Part shown: piece after piece, positions 34,931 to 44,362 of the stretch | Layout: each line of letters opens with the position of its first letter | How positions within the stretch are numbered: position 1 is the stretch's first letter | Assembly: GCF_900177675.1 (NCBI RefSeq) | Contig: NZ_FXWM01000001.1 | Span: 2,489,001-2,553,000, forward strand | DNA length: 64,000 nucleotides | Direction: 5' to 3' | DNA from: Bacillus sp. OV166 | GTDB lineage: Bacteria; Bacillota; Bacilli; Bacillales; Cytobacillaceae | The notes under the pieces: generated by a model | Told to the model about the DNA's origin: nothing | The model's database searches: none | The model's input: only the letters and a program-made list of their open reading frames with translations | Made by a program: the position numbers and the translations under genes

Positions 34931-35919
34931 GAAAATATAAAAAAACTATTATTGGCTCCACGTTGCTTTTGATTCTCTTATTAATGAGTATTTTGTACCC
35001 TTATTACGGGCCAAAAGATTACAATCATCAGGTGCTGGTAAAAAATGAACAGGGCGAAATACTTGGCAGAGCACCGTTTCCTCCATCAGCACAACATTTA
35101 CTGGGTACTAATCAGAATGGCGAGGATATGCATTGGCTATTACTTTATGGTGCAAAATTTACATTAATCTCGGCATTTGGAGTCGCCTTATTAAGAGTAT
35201 TCCTTGGTGGGATATTCGGAATCTTCCTATCATTATGGGCGCCATTCTTAAAATGTTATGTTAAAGACTTTTTCCTAACTTTTCGTTACATCCCATCGAT
35301 CCTGATTGCGATCATTTTAATGATACCGATTGTGGGAGATTTTAATGATGTTGCAATTTCTTCTATTGTTACCTATCAAATTATTATTCTCGTTTTTATC
35401 GGATTTCCATCGGTTACGATTTTCGCCACCGATGTAATCGATGGATTATTAAAAACCTCTTTTGTGCAAAGCTCTAAGTTAATGGGGGCTGGCAAATTAC
35501 ATATTGTAAGAAAGCAATTGATGCCGTATATACGTTCTTACGGGCTATTATTTACTGTCCAACAGTTTATAAGCACCCTTCATCTTACAATGCAGCTTGG
35601 TTTGTTTGGAATGTTTCTTGGTGGAAGAAATCGGGCAGGAGTACTAGGGTTTGAAGAACCGCCAAAGCCGGCAACACTTTCCAATGAATGGGCAGGTTTA
35701 ATTGGACAAAATTATAGTGAATTTATTCGTGCCCCGTGGTCCATTTTAAGTCCCGTGGTTGGATTTTTTGTGGTCATAGTCATCGTGAATTTGATCAAGA
35801 AAGAACTAGAAGAGAACCTATATGGTTCTAGGGTTGTGAAAAAGAAAGAAACAAAGGGAAAGGTTCCTAAGATGGAATCCCATTCCTCAAAAAAATTTGA
35901 GTTTGTTCAAAAACTATAG
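34927..35919 (+). CDS. Peptide-type ABC transporter permease (DppC/OppC-like)
   Basis: A 330-residue permease with an N-terminal TM, an outer loop containing HLLGTNQNGEDMHWLLLYGAKF (the OppC-type segment usually reading GTDxxGRD), five further TMs and an EAA-like loop SSKLMGAGKLHIVRKQLMP. The C-terminus is Lys-rich. It is translationally coupled to the preceding permease, and the two probably form the heterodimeric channel. Compared with standard OppC, the EAA loop is divergent, which fits the unusual absence of neighbouring ATPase and substrate-binding genes. Confidence 0.83.
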   Translation: MRKYKKTIIGSTLLLILLLMSILYPYYGPKDYNHQVLVKNEQGEILGRAPFPPSAQHLLGTNQNGEDMHWLLLYGAKFTLISAFGVALLRVFLGGIFGIFLSLWAPFLKCYVKDFFLTFRYIPSILIAIILMIPIVGDFNDVAISSIVTYQIIILVFIGFPSVTIFATDVIDGLLKTSFVQSSKLMGAGKLHIVRKQLMPYIRSYGLLFTVQQFISTLHLTMQLGLFGMFLGGRNRAGVLGFEEPPKPATLSNEWAGLIGQNYSEFIRAPWSILSPVVGFFVVIVIVNLIKKELEENLYGSRVVKKKETKGKVPKMESHSSKKFEFVQKL

Positions 35920-35949
35920 CCTGGGTAAATTAGAAGCTAAACATTAAAA

Positions 35950-35973
35950 AGGCGGGATCAATTGATCCCGCCT
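35950..35973. terminator. Bidirectional terminator
   Basis: AGGCGGGATCAATTGATCCCGCCT is a perfect 24-base palindrome between the convergent permease and AIM24-type genes. Confidence 0.88.
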
Positions 35974-35978
35974 CCATA

Positions 35979-36773
35979 TCAGTCACCATTAAACATATCA
36001 AAAATTCCTCTTGCGATACTGCCTTCGTCTTTTGCCCCGCCACGTGAAGGTGCCGCAGCAAAAACACGGCTTGCCAGACGGCTAAATGGCAAGGATTGAA
36101 TCCAAACGGAACCAGGACCGCGGAGTGTGGCAAAAAACAAGCCTTCGCCGCCAAACAAGGCTGTTTTAACACCTTTTACAAATTCGATATCATAATTAAC
36201 ACTACTTGTCATCGCCACTAAACAGCCTGTATCCACGCGTAGAGACTGGCCTGGCAAAAGGTCTTTTTTTATAATCGTTCCACCTGCATGAACAAAAGCA
36301 AGACCATCACCTTCGAGTTTTTGCATGATAAATCCTTCGCCGCCAAAGAAGCCGGCACCAATTTTCCGTTGGAATTCAATCCCGACCTCAACTCCTTTAG
36401 CTGCAGCAAGAAAGGCGTCCTTTTGGCAGATAATTTTTCCTCCCAATTGGCTTAAGTCCATCGGAATAATCTTACCAGGGTAAGGAGAAGCAAACGACAC
36501 CCGTTTCTTGCTGATTCCGTTATTGGTAAAGGCAGTCATGAACAAGCTTTCACCGGTAAGTACCCGTTTACCAGCGCTGAACAGCTTACCCATAAGTCCG
36601 CTTCCTGGACTAGTGCCGCTGCCATCACCAAAAATAGTCTCCATATGTATGTCATCTTCCATCATCATAAAGCTTCCTGCTTCAGCAACAACTGTCTCTT
36701 GTGGATCGAGCTCTACTTCAACAAACTGCATGTCATCTCCATAGATTTTATAATCAATTTCGTGGTTATTCAT
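35979..36773 (-). CDS. AIM24/TIGR00266-family protein
   Basis: A 264-residue soluble protein of the AIM24 (TIGR00266) family, which folds as a tryptophan-RNA-binding-attenuator-like beta barrel with repeated Gly-rich strands. Typical stretches are [43 protein letters not shown] and [19 protein letters not shown]. The function in bacteria is unknown. GGAGGG precedes the ATG. The 84 bases between the gene and the upstream RNA terminator hold a possible separate promoter, so readthrough from that RNA is one of two options for its expression. Confidence 0.9.
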   Translation of the reverse strand: MNNHEIDYKIYGDDMQFVEVELDPQETVVAEAGSFMMMEDDIHMETIFGDGSGTSPGSGLMGKLFSAGKRVLTGESLFMTAFTNNGISKKRVSFASPYPGKIIPMDLSQLGGKIICQKDAFLAAAKGVEVGIEFQRKIGAGFFGGEGFIMQKLEGDGLAFVHAGGTIIKKDLLPGQSLRVDTGCLVAMTSSVNYDIEFVKGVKTALFGGEGLFFATLRGPGSVWIQSLPFSRLASRVFAAAPSRGGAKDEGSIARGIFDMFNGD

Positions 36774-36855
36774 ACTTTTCCCTCCACTTTTTATAATGGC
36801 AAATCTATATATATTATAAAAAATTTAGGAAAAAAGTGCTAATTTTAATAAAATA

Positions 36856-36890
36856 AAATAAAAAGACGCCTGTTTTCACAGACGTCTTTT
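36856..36890 (-). terminator. Terminator of the structured RNA
   Basis: AAAAGACG-C-CTG pairs with CAG-A-CGTCTTTT (one mismatch); a T-rich tract follows on the minus strand. Confidence 0.85.
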
Positions 36891-36972
36891 GCGTATTGAG
36901 GCGAAAAACCACACTCCACATAGTGTGCTCCAAAAAGGAATGTTTCTCGACTTACACAACTCAGCTCATCGC
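36857..36972 (-). ncRNA. Unassigned structured RNA (sRNA or leader)
   Basis: A complete transcription unit with no coding frame. On the minus strand a sigma-A promoter (TTGTTA at 37007-37002, 17-base spacer, TACAAT at 36984-36979) predicts a start near 36972. The RNA could close with GCGATGAG (36972-36965) pairing to CTCAATACGC (36900-36891). Inside is the hairpin CACACT/AGTGTG (36927-36922 with 36915-36910 on the plus strand). An intrinsic terminator with AAAAGACG arms follows at 36890-36856. The length is about 115 bases. It matches no riboswitch or sRNA class I can name. It points toward the AIM24-family gene, so it is either a free sRNA or an attenuator for that gene. Confidence 0.65.
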
Positions 36973-36978
36973 TTAGCT

Positions 36979-37007
36979 ATTGTAACATGGTAACGAGTAT
37001 CTAACAA
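36979..37007 (-). promoter_or_regulatory. Promoter of the structured RNA
   Basis: On the minus strand TTGTTA and TACAAT are separated by 17 bases. Confidence 0.7.
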
Positions 37008-37051
37008 GTAGTATTTATATAAATATTATTCCAGATTTTAAAACAAAAAGC

Positions 37052-37080
37052 TTGCTATATAATTCAAATTACCATATATT
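37052..37080 (+). promoter_or_regulatory. SulP gene promoter
   Basis: TTGCTA (37052-37057), a 17-base spacer and TATATT (37075-37080), about 45 bases before the gene. Confidence 0.55.
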
Positions 37081-37124
37081 CAAATAATCAGATATACAAA
37101 AATAAGAAGATAAGAAGGGTTTAT

Positions 37125-38873
37125 ATGTTTATTGACAAAAGATTCCATAATTATTCCTTAAGGAGTGTACCAAAGGATCTCCTTTCAGGATTGATTGTCG
37201 GGGTAATCGCAATTCCACTTGGGATGGCTTTTGCTATTGCTTCAGGAGTGAAGCCAGAATATGGAATCTATACGACGATTGTTGCAGGGATTCTTATTTC
37301 CTTATTTGGCGGATCGAAGTATCAAATAGGCGGCCCAACTGGAGCGTTTATTCCCATTTTATTTGGTATTGTGATGACATACGGCTATGATAATCTCCTC
37401 GTCGCTGGATTTATGGCCGGTATTATTCTGCTATTAATGGGAGTATTTAAACTTGGATCACTAATTAAATATATTCCTAGACCAGTAACCATTGGGTTCA
37501 CAACAGGGATAGCGGTGACAATATTTATTGGGCAGGTTGCTAGTTTCTTAGGTTTAGTGGGAATTAAGAAACATGAGGAATTTATTAAAAATATCCAAGA
37601 AATTTTTGTTCATTTAGATACGATAAATATTTTCAGTATTTTAACGGCAGCTATTTGTTTAGTAACCGTCATTGTAACGCCAAAGGTTGCACCAAAAGTT
37701 CCAGGTCCGCTGATTGGTTTAGTGGTTTCCTCGGTCATTGCAACCATATTTTACCCAAGTCAAATTGCAACGATTGGAACAGCCTATGGTCAAATCCCAA
37801 GCACATTACCCGAACTTCATATTCCTAACATAAATTTAGAAATGATTGTCAGGCTCTTAAAGCCTGCATTCATAATTGCAATGTTAGGCGGTATTGAATC
37901 ATTGTTATCGGCAGTGGTGGCTGATGGAATGACCAATAGCAGGCACAACAGCAATAAAGAATTAATCGGACAAGGAATTGCCAATATGATTACGCCGTTA
38001 TTTGGCGGAATTCCAGCAACAGGTGCGATTGCTCGGACAGCGACAAATATTAAAAATGGAGCGATTTCTCCGTTTTCTGGCATTATCCATGGGTTTGTTG
38101 TCTTGCTAGTCCTGCTATTTTTTGCACCATATGCATCGTATATTCCATTAGCAAGTATGGCGCCAATCTTGATGGTCGTTGCTTGGAATATGAGTGAAAG
38201 AAAAGTATTCTCACATATTTTAAAAACAAAATCCACAGATTCACTTGTTTTAACGGTTACGTTTTTATTAACCGTTTTTGTAAATTTGACTATGGCTGTT
38301 GAGGTTGGCTTAGTGATGTCTGCCATTCTTTTTGCAAAAAGAATGAGTGATGTTATGGTTACTGCTAAAGCTTTGCCAAACCGAAAACATAAACACGAAA
38401 AGGTAGAGTCAGGAATTGTCTCTGATACAAATGACTGTCCACAAATTAGTATATTTAATGTGGAGGGTCCGTTATTTTTCGGTGCCGCTGAAACGTTTGA
38501 AAAAACGATCATGAGCACAATAAATTATCGACCTAAAATCCTATTGTTGCGAATGAGTAAGGTGCCTTTAATGGATACAACCGGAGAAGCAACGTTATCA
38601 AGTATTGTTCGTCATTTTTCTAAAAATGGTATAATTATGATATCGGGTTTAAATAAGCAGCCGGAAAATGTCTTGAAAAAGACAGGATTATATCAAATAA
38701 TCGGCGAGGAACATTTTTTTGAACATACTGGTGAAGCCATCCAATATGCACTTGAGCATATTAACAAAAATAAGTGCCTAGGCTGTAAGCATTACGCATT
38801 TAGAGAATGCAATAAGCTATCAGCTGCGGAGGCAGTAGAAGGAAGCAGAGCAAAACTTACGGCTACTTTCTAA
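37125..38873 (+). CDS. SulP-family anion transporter with STAS domain
   Basis: A 582-residue transporter of the SLC26/SulP family, which moves sulfate, bicarbonate or other anions. The TM domain (about 14 helices) carries the signature IPLGMAFAIASGVKPEYGIYTTIVAG, and a C-terminal STAS domain spans about residues 440-550 (LLLRMSKVPLMDTTGEATL). A short cysteine tail, CLGCKHYAFREC, follows and may bind metal; it is unusual for the family. AAGAAGGG precedes the ATG. An ArsR-type regulator follows 21 bases on, with a probable operon. It is unlinked from the cys operon, so sulfate is not certain as the substrate. Confidence 0.9.
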   Translation: MFIDKRFHNYSLRSVPKDLLSGLIVGVIAIPLGMAFAIASGVKPEYGIYTTIVAGILISLFGGSKYQIGGPTGAFIPILFGIVMTYGYDNLLVAGFMAGIILLLMGVFKLGSLIKYIPRPVTIGFTTGIAVTIFIGQVASFLGLVGIKKHEEFIKNIQEIFVHLDTINIFSILTAAICLVTVIVTPKVAPKVPGPLIGLVVSSVIATIFYPSQIATIGTAYGQIPSTLPELHIPNINLEMIVRLLKPAFIIAMLGGIESLLSAVVADGMTNSRHNSNKELIGQGIANMITPLFGGIPATGAIARTATNIKNGAISPFSGIIHGFVVLLVLLFFAPYASYIPLASMAPILMVVAWNMSERKVFSHILKTKSTDSLVLTVTFLLTVFVNLTMAVEVGLVMSAILFAKRMSDVMVTAKALPNRKHKHEKVESGIVSDTNDCPQISIFNVEGPLFFGAAETFEKTIMSTINYRPKILLLRMSKVPLMDTTGEATLSSIVRHFSKNGIIMISGLNKQPENVLKKTGLYQIIGEEHFFEHTGEAIQYALEHINKNKCLGCKHYAFRECNKLSAAEAVEGSRAKLTATF

Positions 38874-38894
38874 AAAAGCATAGGAGTGGACAAT

Positions 38895-39248
38895 TTGAAT
38901 CTTGAAATGCAACAATTTAAGGCGGAATTTTTCAAAGCATTAGCGCATCCCTTGAGAATCCGCATTTTAGAACTTCTTGCCGAAGGGGATAAGAATGTAA
39001 ATGAAATTCAAACCCTTGTTGGCAGTGAAGGGTCAGCAGTTTCACAGCAGTTAACTATTCTAAGAGCAAAAAATATTGTGTCTGGAACGAAAGAGGGCAA
39101 CAAAGTTATCTACACTTTAAAGGATCCGATGATCATCGAATTGTTAGCCGTTGCAAGGCAAATATTTAACAATCATCTCGTTGATACGATCACAATACTA
39201 GACAAGTTTAAAGAAGATGAGGAAGAGCCAGCAATACCGAAGAATTAA
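38895..39248 (+). CDS. ArsR/SmtB-family regulator
   Basis: A 117-residue winged-helix repressor. FFKALAHPLRIRILELL and VGSEGSAVSQQLTILRAKNIVSGTKEGNKVIYTL are the family hallmarks. No CxC metal motif is present, so it may sense a non-metal signal through other sites. The TTG at 38895 is chosen: AGGAGTGG lies 6-8 bases upstream, and the ATG at 38907 is too far. It follows the SulP gene directly and probably regulates it. Confidence 0.88.
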   Translation: MNLEMQQFKAEFFKALAHPLRIRILELLAEGDKNVNEIQTLVGSEGSAVSQQLTILRAKNIVSGTKEGNKVIYTLKDPMIIELLAVARQIFNNHLVDTITILDKFKEDEEEPAIPKN

Positions 39249-39275
39249 TTATCTTCGGTAATTGTTTTCTTATAA
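39235..39275 (+). terminator. Terminator of the SulP-ArsR unit
   Basis: TACCGAAGA (39235-39243) pairs with TCTTCGGTA (39252-39260); the arm overlaps the arsR-type stop codon. Confidence 0.75.
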
Positions 39276-39576
39276 TCTTTCCATTTGAATGGAATAGTCC
39301 CTTTTGAAGAGATGTCGATTTGGCTCGAAATTACCTCAGGAAATAAGGGGGAAATGTAGAAGTATGTAGGTTTATCTTACTTTGTCCTTTATTGACATTT
39401 AGGCTATTAGAATGCTAAAATTTAATCAGCCGTTGCACGAGATTAGATTTATATTACAAGCTTGTTCAAAGTTTTAACCGATGTTTGGATGAGGAAATGA
39501 AGGTAAAGCTATCACGTTGTAATTTGGTGAATTTACACATGGCTTAAGTGTATAAGCCAATAGGAGGATTTTTTTC
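39276..39576 (+). promoter_or_regulatory. Cold-shock gene promoter and long 5' leader
   Basis: TTGACA (39392-39397), an 18-base spacer and TAAAAT (39416-39421) give a leader of about 150 bases, as usual for csp mRNAs whose leader folds with temperature. The stem TGGCTTA/TAAGCCA (39540-39559) stands directly before the ribosome site AGGAGG (39562-39567). The part before 39390 shows nothing notable. Confidence 0.65.
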
Positions 39577-39777
39577 ATGAAAAACGGTAAAGTAAAATGG
39601 TTTAACTCAGAAAAAGGTTTTGGATTCATCGAAGCTGAAGACGGTAACGACGTATTCGTTCATTATTCTGCAATCCAAACAGAAGGTTTCAAAACTTTAG
39701 AAGAAGGTCAAGAAGTATCTTTCGAAGTAGTTGAAGGAGCTCGTGGACCACAAGCTGCTAACGTAACTAAAAAATAA
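39577..39777 (+). CDS. Cold-shock protein (CspB/CspC/CspD type)
   Basis: A 66-residue single OB-fold RNA chaperone. RNP1 (KGFGFIEA, residues 13-20) and RNP2 (VFVHYSAI) are intact. Csp proteins bind single-stranded RNA and melt structure at low temperature. Bacilli have several paralogues and the sequence alone does not decide which one this is. The codon use is that of a highly expressed gene. It has a long leader and a strong terminator of its own. Confidence 0.96.
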   Translation: MKNGKVKWFNSEKGFGFIEAEDGNDVFVHYSAIQTEGFKTLEEGQEVSFEVVEGARGPQAANVTKK

Positions 39778-39793
39778 TATTGTAATCTACTAT

Positions 39794-39828
39794 AACAGCC
39801 CGGTACTTTAGTTCCGGGCTGTTTTTTG
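39794..39828 (+). terminator. csp terminator
   Basis: AACAGCCCGG (39794-39803) pairs with CCGGGCTGTT (39814-39823), followed by T's. Confidence 0.92.
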
Positions 39829-39976
39829 CATTTTTATAGATTCCCTTCAAATAACCTCTAGTATAAAATACCCATTGTTCCAGTAATCTGCTAGCATTTC
39901 CAAGCTCATATCTGAAAGTATTTTGTTATAATAGTATTATTGGAAAAGATGCAGATTAAAAAATTGGGGTGAGCAG

Positions 39977-41122
39977 ATGAAATTTATCCATACAGCAGAT
40001 TGGCATTTAGGAAAATTAGTCCATGGGGTATATATGACAGAGAATCAACGCGAAGTACTAGAGCAATTTGTGGCCATTGTTGCTGAAGAAAAGCCCGATG
40101 CCGTTGTCATCGCAGGAGACTTATATGATCGCTCGGTACCGCCAACCGATGCCGTGGAATTACTTGATGAAATGCTTTTTAAAATAAATGTCGAATTGAA
40201 AACACCGGTTGTCGCCATTGCTGGGAACCACGATAGTGCAGAGCGACTTTCTTTTGGCAGTTCATGGTATAAGCACAGCCAATTTTATCTTTCTGGAAAA
40301 TTATCAACAAGCTTCACTCCTGTGCAAATCAATGGAGTAAACTTCTATCTAGTTCCTTATGCAGAGCCAGGGATGGTCCGTCAACTTCTCCAGGATGATT
40401 CGATTCACTCCCATCAAGAAGCGATGAAAGCACTGATAGGAAAAATGGAGGAACACCTTAATCCAAACGAGCCCAATGTTTTGGTTGGACATGCCTTTGT
40501 TTTAGGTGGACAAACTTCTGATTCTGAACGAGTCTTATCGGTAGGCGGCTCAGGTTGTGTTGGCGCCGAATTGTTCGAACCGTTTTCCTATACCGCACTG
40601 GGTCACTTACACAGTCCAGAGGCAATTAACCATCACAAAGTGAAATATTCTGGTTCTCTCTTAAAATATTCCTTCTCCGAAGCAAAACAAAGAAAGTCGA
40701 TCTCCATTATTGAAATGGATGAAAAGGGTAACTTTACACAACGTTATCGATCGCTTAAACCTAAACATGATATGCGTGAACTAGAAGGACATCTTGAAGA
40801 ATTACTTGATCCTTATTTTTATGAAAAAGAAACAGTGCATGATTATTTAAAAATCACTCTCCTTGATGAAGGAGCCTTAATCGATCCGATTAATAAGTTA
40901 CGTCAAGTGTATCCGAACGTCCTCCATCTTGAAAGAAAACTGGATATTACCGATTTAAAGAAGAAACAATCTTTCACTTCTATTCGAAGTGAAAAAAAGT
41001 CGGAGCTTGAGTTGTTTGAACAATTTTACTCAGAAATGACAACCTCTGAATTTTCAATGGATAAAAAAGAGGCAATGACTGATGTAATTGAAAAAGTGCT
41101 TAGGGAAGAGGGATTGAAATGA
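39977..41122 (+). CDS. sbcD: Exonuclease subunit SbcD
   Basis: A 381-residue Mre11-family nuclease that, with SbcC, opens DNA hairpins and processes breaks. The phosphodiesterase motifs are in order: HTADWHLGK, GDLYDRS, AGNHDSAERLSF, VGHAF and LGHLHSPE. It overlaps sbcC by four bases (ATGA), which couples translation of the two subunits. Length is usual. Confidence 0.97.
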   Translation: MKFIHTADWHLGKLVHGVYMTENQREVLEQFVAIVAEEKPDAVVIAGDLYDRSVPPTDAVELLDEMLFKINVELKTPVVAIAGNHDSAERLSFGSSWYKHSQFYLSGKLSTSFTPVQINGVNFYLVPYAEPGMVRQLLQDDSIHSHQEAMKALIGKMEEHLNPNEPNVLVGHAFVLGGQTSDSERVLSVGGSGCVGAELFEPFSYTALGHLHSPEAINHHKVKYSGSLLKYSFSEAKQRKSISIIEMDEKGNFTQRYRSLKPKHDMRELEGHLEELLDPYFYEKETVHDYLKITLLDEGALIDPINKLRQVYPNVLHLERKLDITDLKKKQSFTSIRSEKKSELELFEQFYSEMTTSEFSMDKKEAMTDVIEKVLREEGLK

Positions 41123-44100
41123 AACCTTTAAAACTGAAGATGCAAGCTTTCGGCCCTTATGCAGGAAATGAAGAAATCGACTTTACCGCCCTGGGCAATC
41201 GTACGATGTTTGTCATTTCTGGTAAAACCGGTTCCGGAAAAACAACCATTTTTGATGCAATCAGTTATGCGATTTATGGAAAAGCGAGTGGAGAGGATCG
41301 TAATGGTCCCGAACTTCGCAGCCAGTTTGCCAAAGATGAGGTATTAACCGAGGTTTCACTTGATTTTTCCCTTCGTAACAAAGCGTATTCGATTACAAGG
41401 TCACCGCAGCAGTTGAAGAAGAAAGAAAAAGGTGATGGCTATACACAATTAGGTGCCAAAGCTGAGTTATATATGTGGACAGAAAATGGCGAGAAGAAGC
41501 TGCTGGCTTCTAAAATCAATGATGTTGAGGAAAAAATTAAGGAAATTATGCTTATTGATGCGAATCAATTCCGGCAAATATTAATGATTCCGCAGGGCGA
41601 ATTCCGTAAACTTCTCACCTCAGATAGTAAGGATAAAGAAGTGATCCTGCAGCGCCTGTTCCATACCCAGTTATATAAAATGGTAGAAGATAAGTTGAAG
41701 GAAGAAGCAACGGAGTTAAAAAGGACTGTTGAAGACCAGGTACAATCAAGAAATGAAGCAATTCGACGCATTCATACGGTAACAAATGAAGAGCTTCGTG
41801 GGTATCTGGATGCGGATTCTGTAAATGACACGATCATTATGCCGCTTTTACAAGCAGAAATTGCCGGCATGGGTGTAGCGTTGGAACAATTGAACCACCA
41901 ATTAAAAGGAAGGGTACAGGAACAGGACAAACTTAAGGGGCAGCTTTTTGAAGCAGAAGCGATCTTAAAACAACTGCAAATGAAAGAGGAATTAAAGGGG
42001 CAAAAGGCCAGCCTAGTTTCACAAAAAGAAGTGTTTATTGAAAAAGAAAAGCAGGTTCAACTTGCACAAAAGGCTGCCCTTTTAGCAAAGCAGGAGGAAC
42101 TGTGCCACCGTTTAAAACGCGAAGTTGATCAACTCGAGGGAAATTTGAAGTCGATTCAAATGGAAATGGAAAAATTGGATGGACTTTTAAAACAGCATGA
42201 GCAACAGCTGCAACGGGAGCTTGAACGAGAGGGTGAGCGCCAGACGGCCCTTGATGAGGTGAATCGATTAGTAAATATGAAAGATGATGTCTATTCGTTT
42301 GCCGCATTGCTTAAAGAAACACAAAACAAGGATACTGAACTAAAAACTGCGAAAGAAAAGCATATGCAGTCCGAACAACTTCTTGAACAACTAGGAGGAC
42401 AAATAGGATTCCTTAATCGGCAGAAGGAAGAAATTGAAAAAGGAAAGCTGACTTATTTAGAAAATGAGGGAAGAATTGAAAAAATAAAGGCTGAACTTGA
42501 CCGTTATGAAAAATATGAAACTCTGCTCGGAAAACATCAAAAGGCTGAACAAAATCTAAAGGCGATCACCGCCCGTTATGAAAATACGACGGCTAGATTT
42601 GCTGATGCCAGAGCAATGGTTGAAAATTTAGAGAGAAAATGGATGCACGGGCAGGCAACGATATTAGCAGCAGGGCTTCAATCAGGTCAGGGCTGTCCTG
42701 TTTGCGGTTCGGAGCATCATCCTTCACCAGCAATCCAACACGATGACAGTATTCCAACTGAAGAGGAAATGAAGGCAGCTAAGGCACAATCTGCCAAATG
42801 GGAAAAAGAAAAGTCAGCAGATGAAGCTGCTTTTTATCAAAGTCAGTCAGTTGAGGCAGCACAAAAGGCGGCTGTAAATGAAATATTGCAAGAAATACGT
42901 ACGTATCGGCCAGATTTTACAGAATCTGATTTACCTCATGCAAAAATTGAGGCTGTCACTGCAAGGAACCAGCTTGTTCAGATTCAAGGAAAGCTTGCTG
43001 AACAGATTAAACAGCTTGAAAAGGTTAGGTTGGAAATAGAAAACAAAGAAACTGAAAAAATTAATGTACAAAACACCATCCATCAAGTTTCTGCTCAAAT
43101 GAATGAGTTAACGGTGCAATTCACCGAAAAGAAGACCAATCTTTCACGGATGATGAAAGTCATTCCCGAAAATCTTCGCTCGGAAGCGGAATACGAAAAG
43201 GCTGTCTCTGTCTCCCGGAACCGCCAAGAAATACTAATTAAACAGCTTGAAGAAGCACAGCAGCGCTTCCAGGCAGTGAAAGAAAAACTTTCCAATGAAA
43301 CGGCAAGATTACTAGATGCAGAGAATCACCATGCAAGTAAACACAAAGAGCTCGAAACGGAAAGGGAAATCTTTATTAACAAACTTTCAGAGCAGGGCTT
43401 TGAAAAATACGGTATGTATGCTGCTTCCAAACGGACAGAAGGAGAGATTCGCAGCCTTGAAGCAGAAATCCGCAGCTACCGTGAAGAATTACGCTCGGTT
43501 TCTGACCGTTTGAAAGAACTTACTGAACTGTTAATCGACGTGAAAACACCTGATTTGGAGGGATTAAAGCAAGAGTTAGTGAAAATTACTAGCGAAATCG
43601 AGGCACTTAATCATCAAAGCACAAATTTATTTGTAAAAAAACGGGACAACGAAGAAATTTACAGCCGGGTAGAAAGCTTGAATGAACAGATGAAGGTTTT
43701 AGAAGAACGGTACAAGTTAATTGGTCATCTTTATGAAATTGCTAAGGGTCAAAATAACTTCCGAATTACATTTGAACGGTATGTGCTGGCGGCTTTTCTT
43801 GATGATATTTTACGAGAAGCCAACGGTCGCTTACGAAAAATGACCTCTGGCCGTTTTCAATTGCTGAGAAAAACCGATCGATCCAAAGGTAATACGCAAA
43901 GCGGTTTGGAATTGCTGGTGTTTGACCAGTATACGGGCCAGGAACGGCATGTCAAAACATTATCGGGTGGGGAAAGCTTTAAAGCTTCTTTATCTCTAGC
44001 ACTAGGACTGGCAGATGTAGTTCAAAATTATGCCGGCGGGGTATCGCTAGAAACGATGTTCATCGATGAAGGCTTTGGTACGCTGGATCCTGAGTCCCTG

Positions 44101-44256
44101 GATCAGGCAATTGAAGCCTTAATGGATATTCAGAGCAGCGGCCGCTTGGTTGGAATTATCTCGCACGTTCCAGAACTAAAAGAACGAATTGATGTCAGAC
44201 TAGAGGTCATGGCAGACCAAACGGGCAGCAGGACGGAATTTAGGTTTACTAATTAA
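41119..44256 (+). CDS. sbcC: Exonuclease subunit SbcC (Rad50-like ATPase)
   Basis: A 1,045-residue SMC-like ATPase. Walker A (GKTGSGKTT) is near residue 35; long coiled coils fill about 180-850, broken in the middle by a zinc hook CPVCG; the C-terminal lobe holds the signature LSGGESF and Walker B METFIDEGFG-like segment (LETMFIDEGFGTLD). It forms the SbcCD complex with the preceding gene. Many Bacillus genomes follow sbcDC with other genes, but here a long terminator closes the pair. Confidence 0.97.
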   Translation: MKPLKLKMQAFGPYAGNEEIDFTALGNRTMFVISGKTGSGKTTIFDAISYAIYGKASGEDRNGPELRSQFAKDEVLTEVSLDFSLRNKAYSITRSPQQLKKKEKGDGYTQLGAKAELYMWTENGEKKLLASKINDVEEKIKEIMLIDANQFRQILMIPQGEFRKLLTSDSKDKEVILQRLFHTQLYKMVEDKLKEEATELKRTVEDQVQSRNEAIRRIHTVTNEELRGYLDADSVNDTIIMPLLQAEIAGMGVALEQLNHQLKGRVQEQDKLKGQLFEAEAILKQLQMKEELKGQKASLVSQKEVFIEKEKQVQLAQKAALLAKQEELCHRLKREVDQLEGNLKSIQMEMEKLDGLLKQHEQQLQRELEREGERQTALDEVNRLVNMKDDVYSFAALLKETQNKDTELKTAKEKHMQSEQLLEQLGGQIGFLNRQKEEIEKGKLTYLENEGRIEKIKAELDRYEKYETLLGKHQKAEQNLKAITARYENTTARFADARAMVENLERKWMHGQATILAAGLQSGQGCPVCGSEHHPSPAIQHDDSIPTEEEMKAAKAQSAKWEKEKSADEAAFYQSQSVEAAQKAAVNEILQEIRTYRPDFTESDLPHAKIEAVTARNQLVQIQGKLAEQIKQLEKVRLEIENKETEKINVQNTIHQVSAQMNELTVQFTEKKTNLSRMMKVIPENLRSEAEYEKAVSVSRNRQEILIKQLEEAQQRFQAVKEKLSNETARLLDAENHHASKHKELETEREIFINKLSEQGFEKYGMYAASKRTEGEIRSLEAEIRSYREELRSVSDRLKELTELLIDVKTPDLEGLKQELVKITSEIEALNHQSTNLFVKKRDNEEIYSRVESLNEQMKVLEERYKLIGHLYEIAKGQNNFRITFERYVLAAFLDDILREANGRLRKMTSGRFQLLRKTDRSKGNTQSGLELLVFDQYTGQERHVKTLSGGESFKASLSLALGLADVVQNYAGGVSLETMFIDEGFGTLDPESLDQAIEALMDIQSSGRLVGIISHVPELKERIDVRLEVMADQTGSRTEFRFTN

Positions 44257-44285
44257 TGCATTGGTAGCCTCCCATGGCCAAACCG

Positions 44286-44327
44286 AAAAGCAGTGTGATT
44301 TCAATGGCTTGAAATCACACTGCTTTT
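44286..44327. terminator. Bidirectional terminator after sbcC
   Basis: An 18-bp perfect stem: AAAAGCAGTGTGATTTCA (44286-44303) with its complement at 44310-44327. Confidence 0.92.
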
Positions 44328-44362
44328 CGTGTTTTTCTACGGACTTTAAAAATATCCATTAC

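Noticed and set aside
36857..36972. Hammerhead-like ribozyme in the structured RNA (GATGAG and GAGAAAC)
   Set aside because: The core CUGAUGA is not exact and the three-stem layout cannot be drawn.
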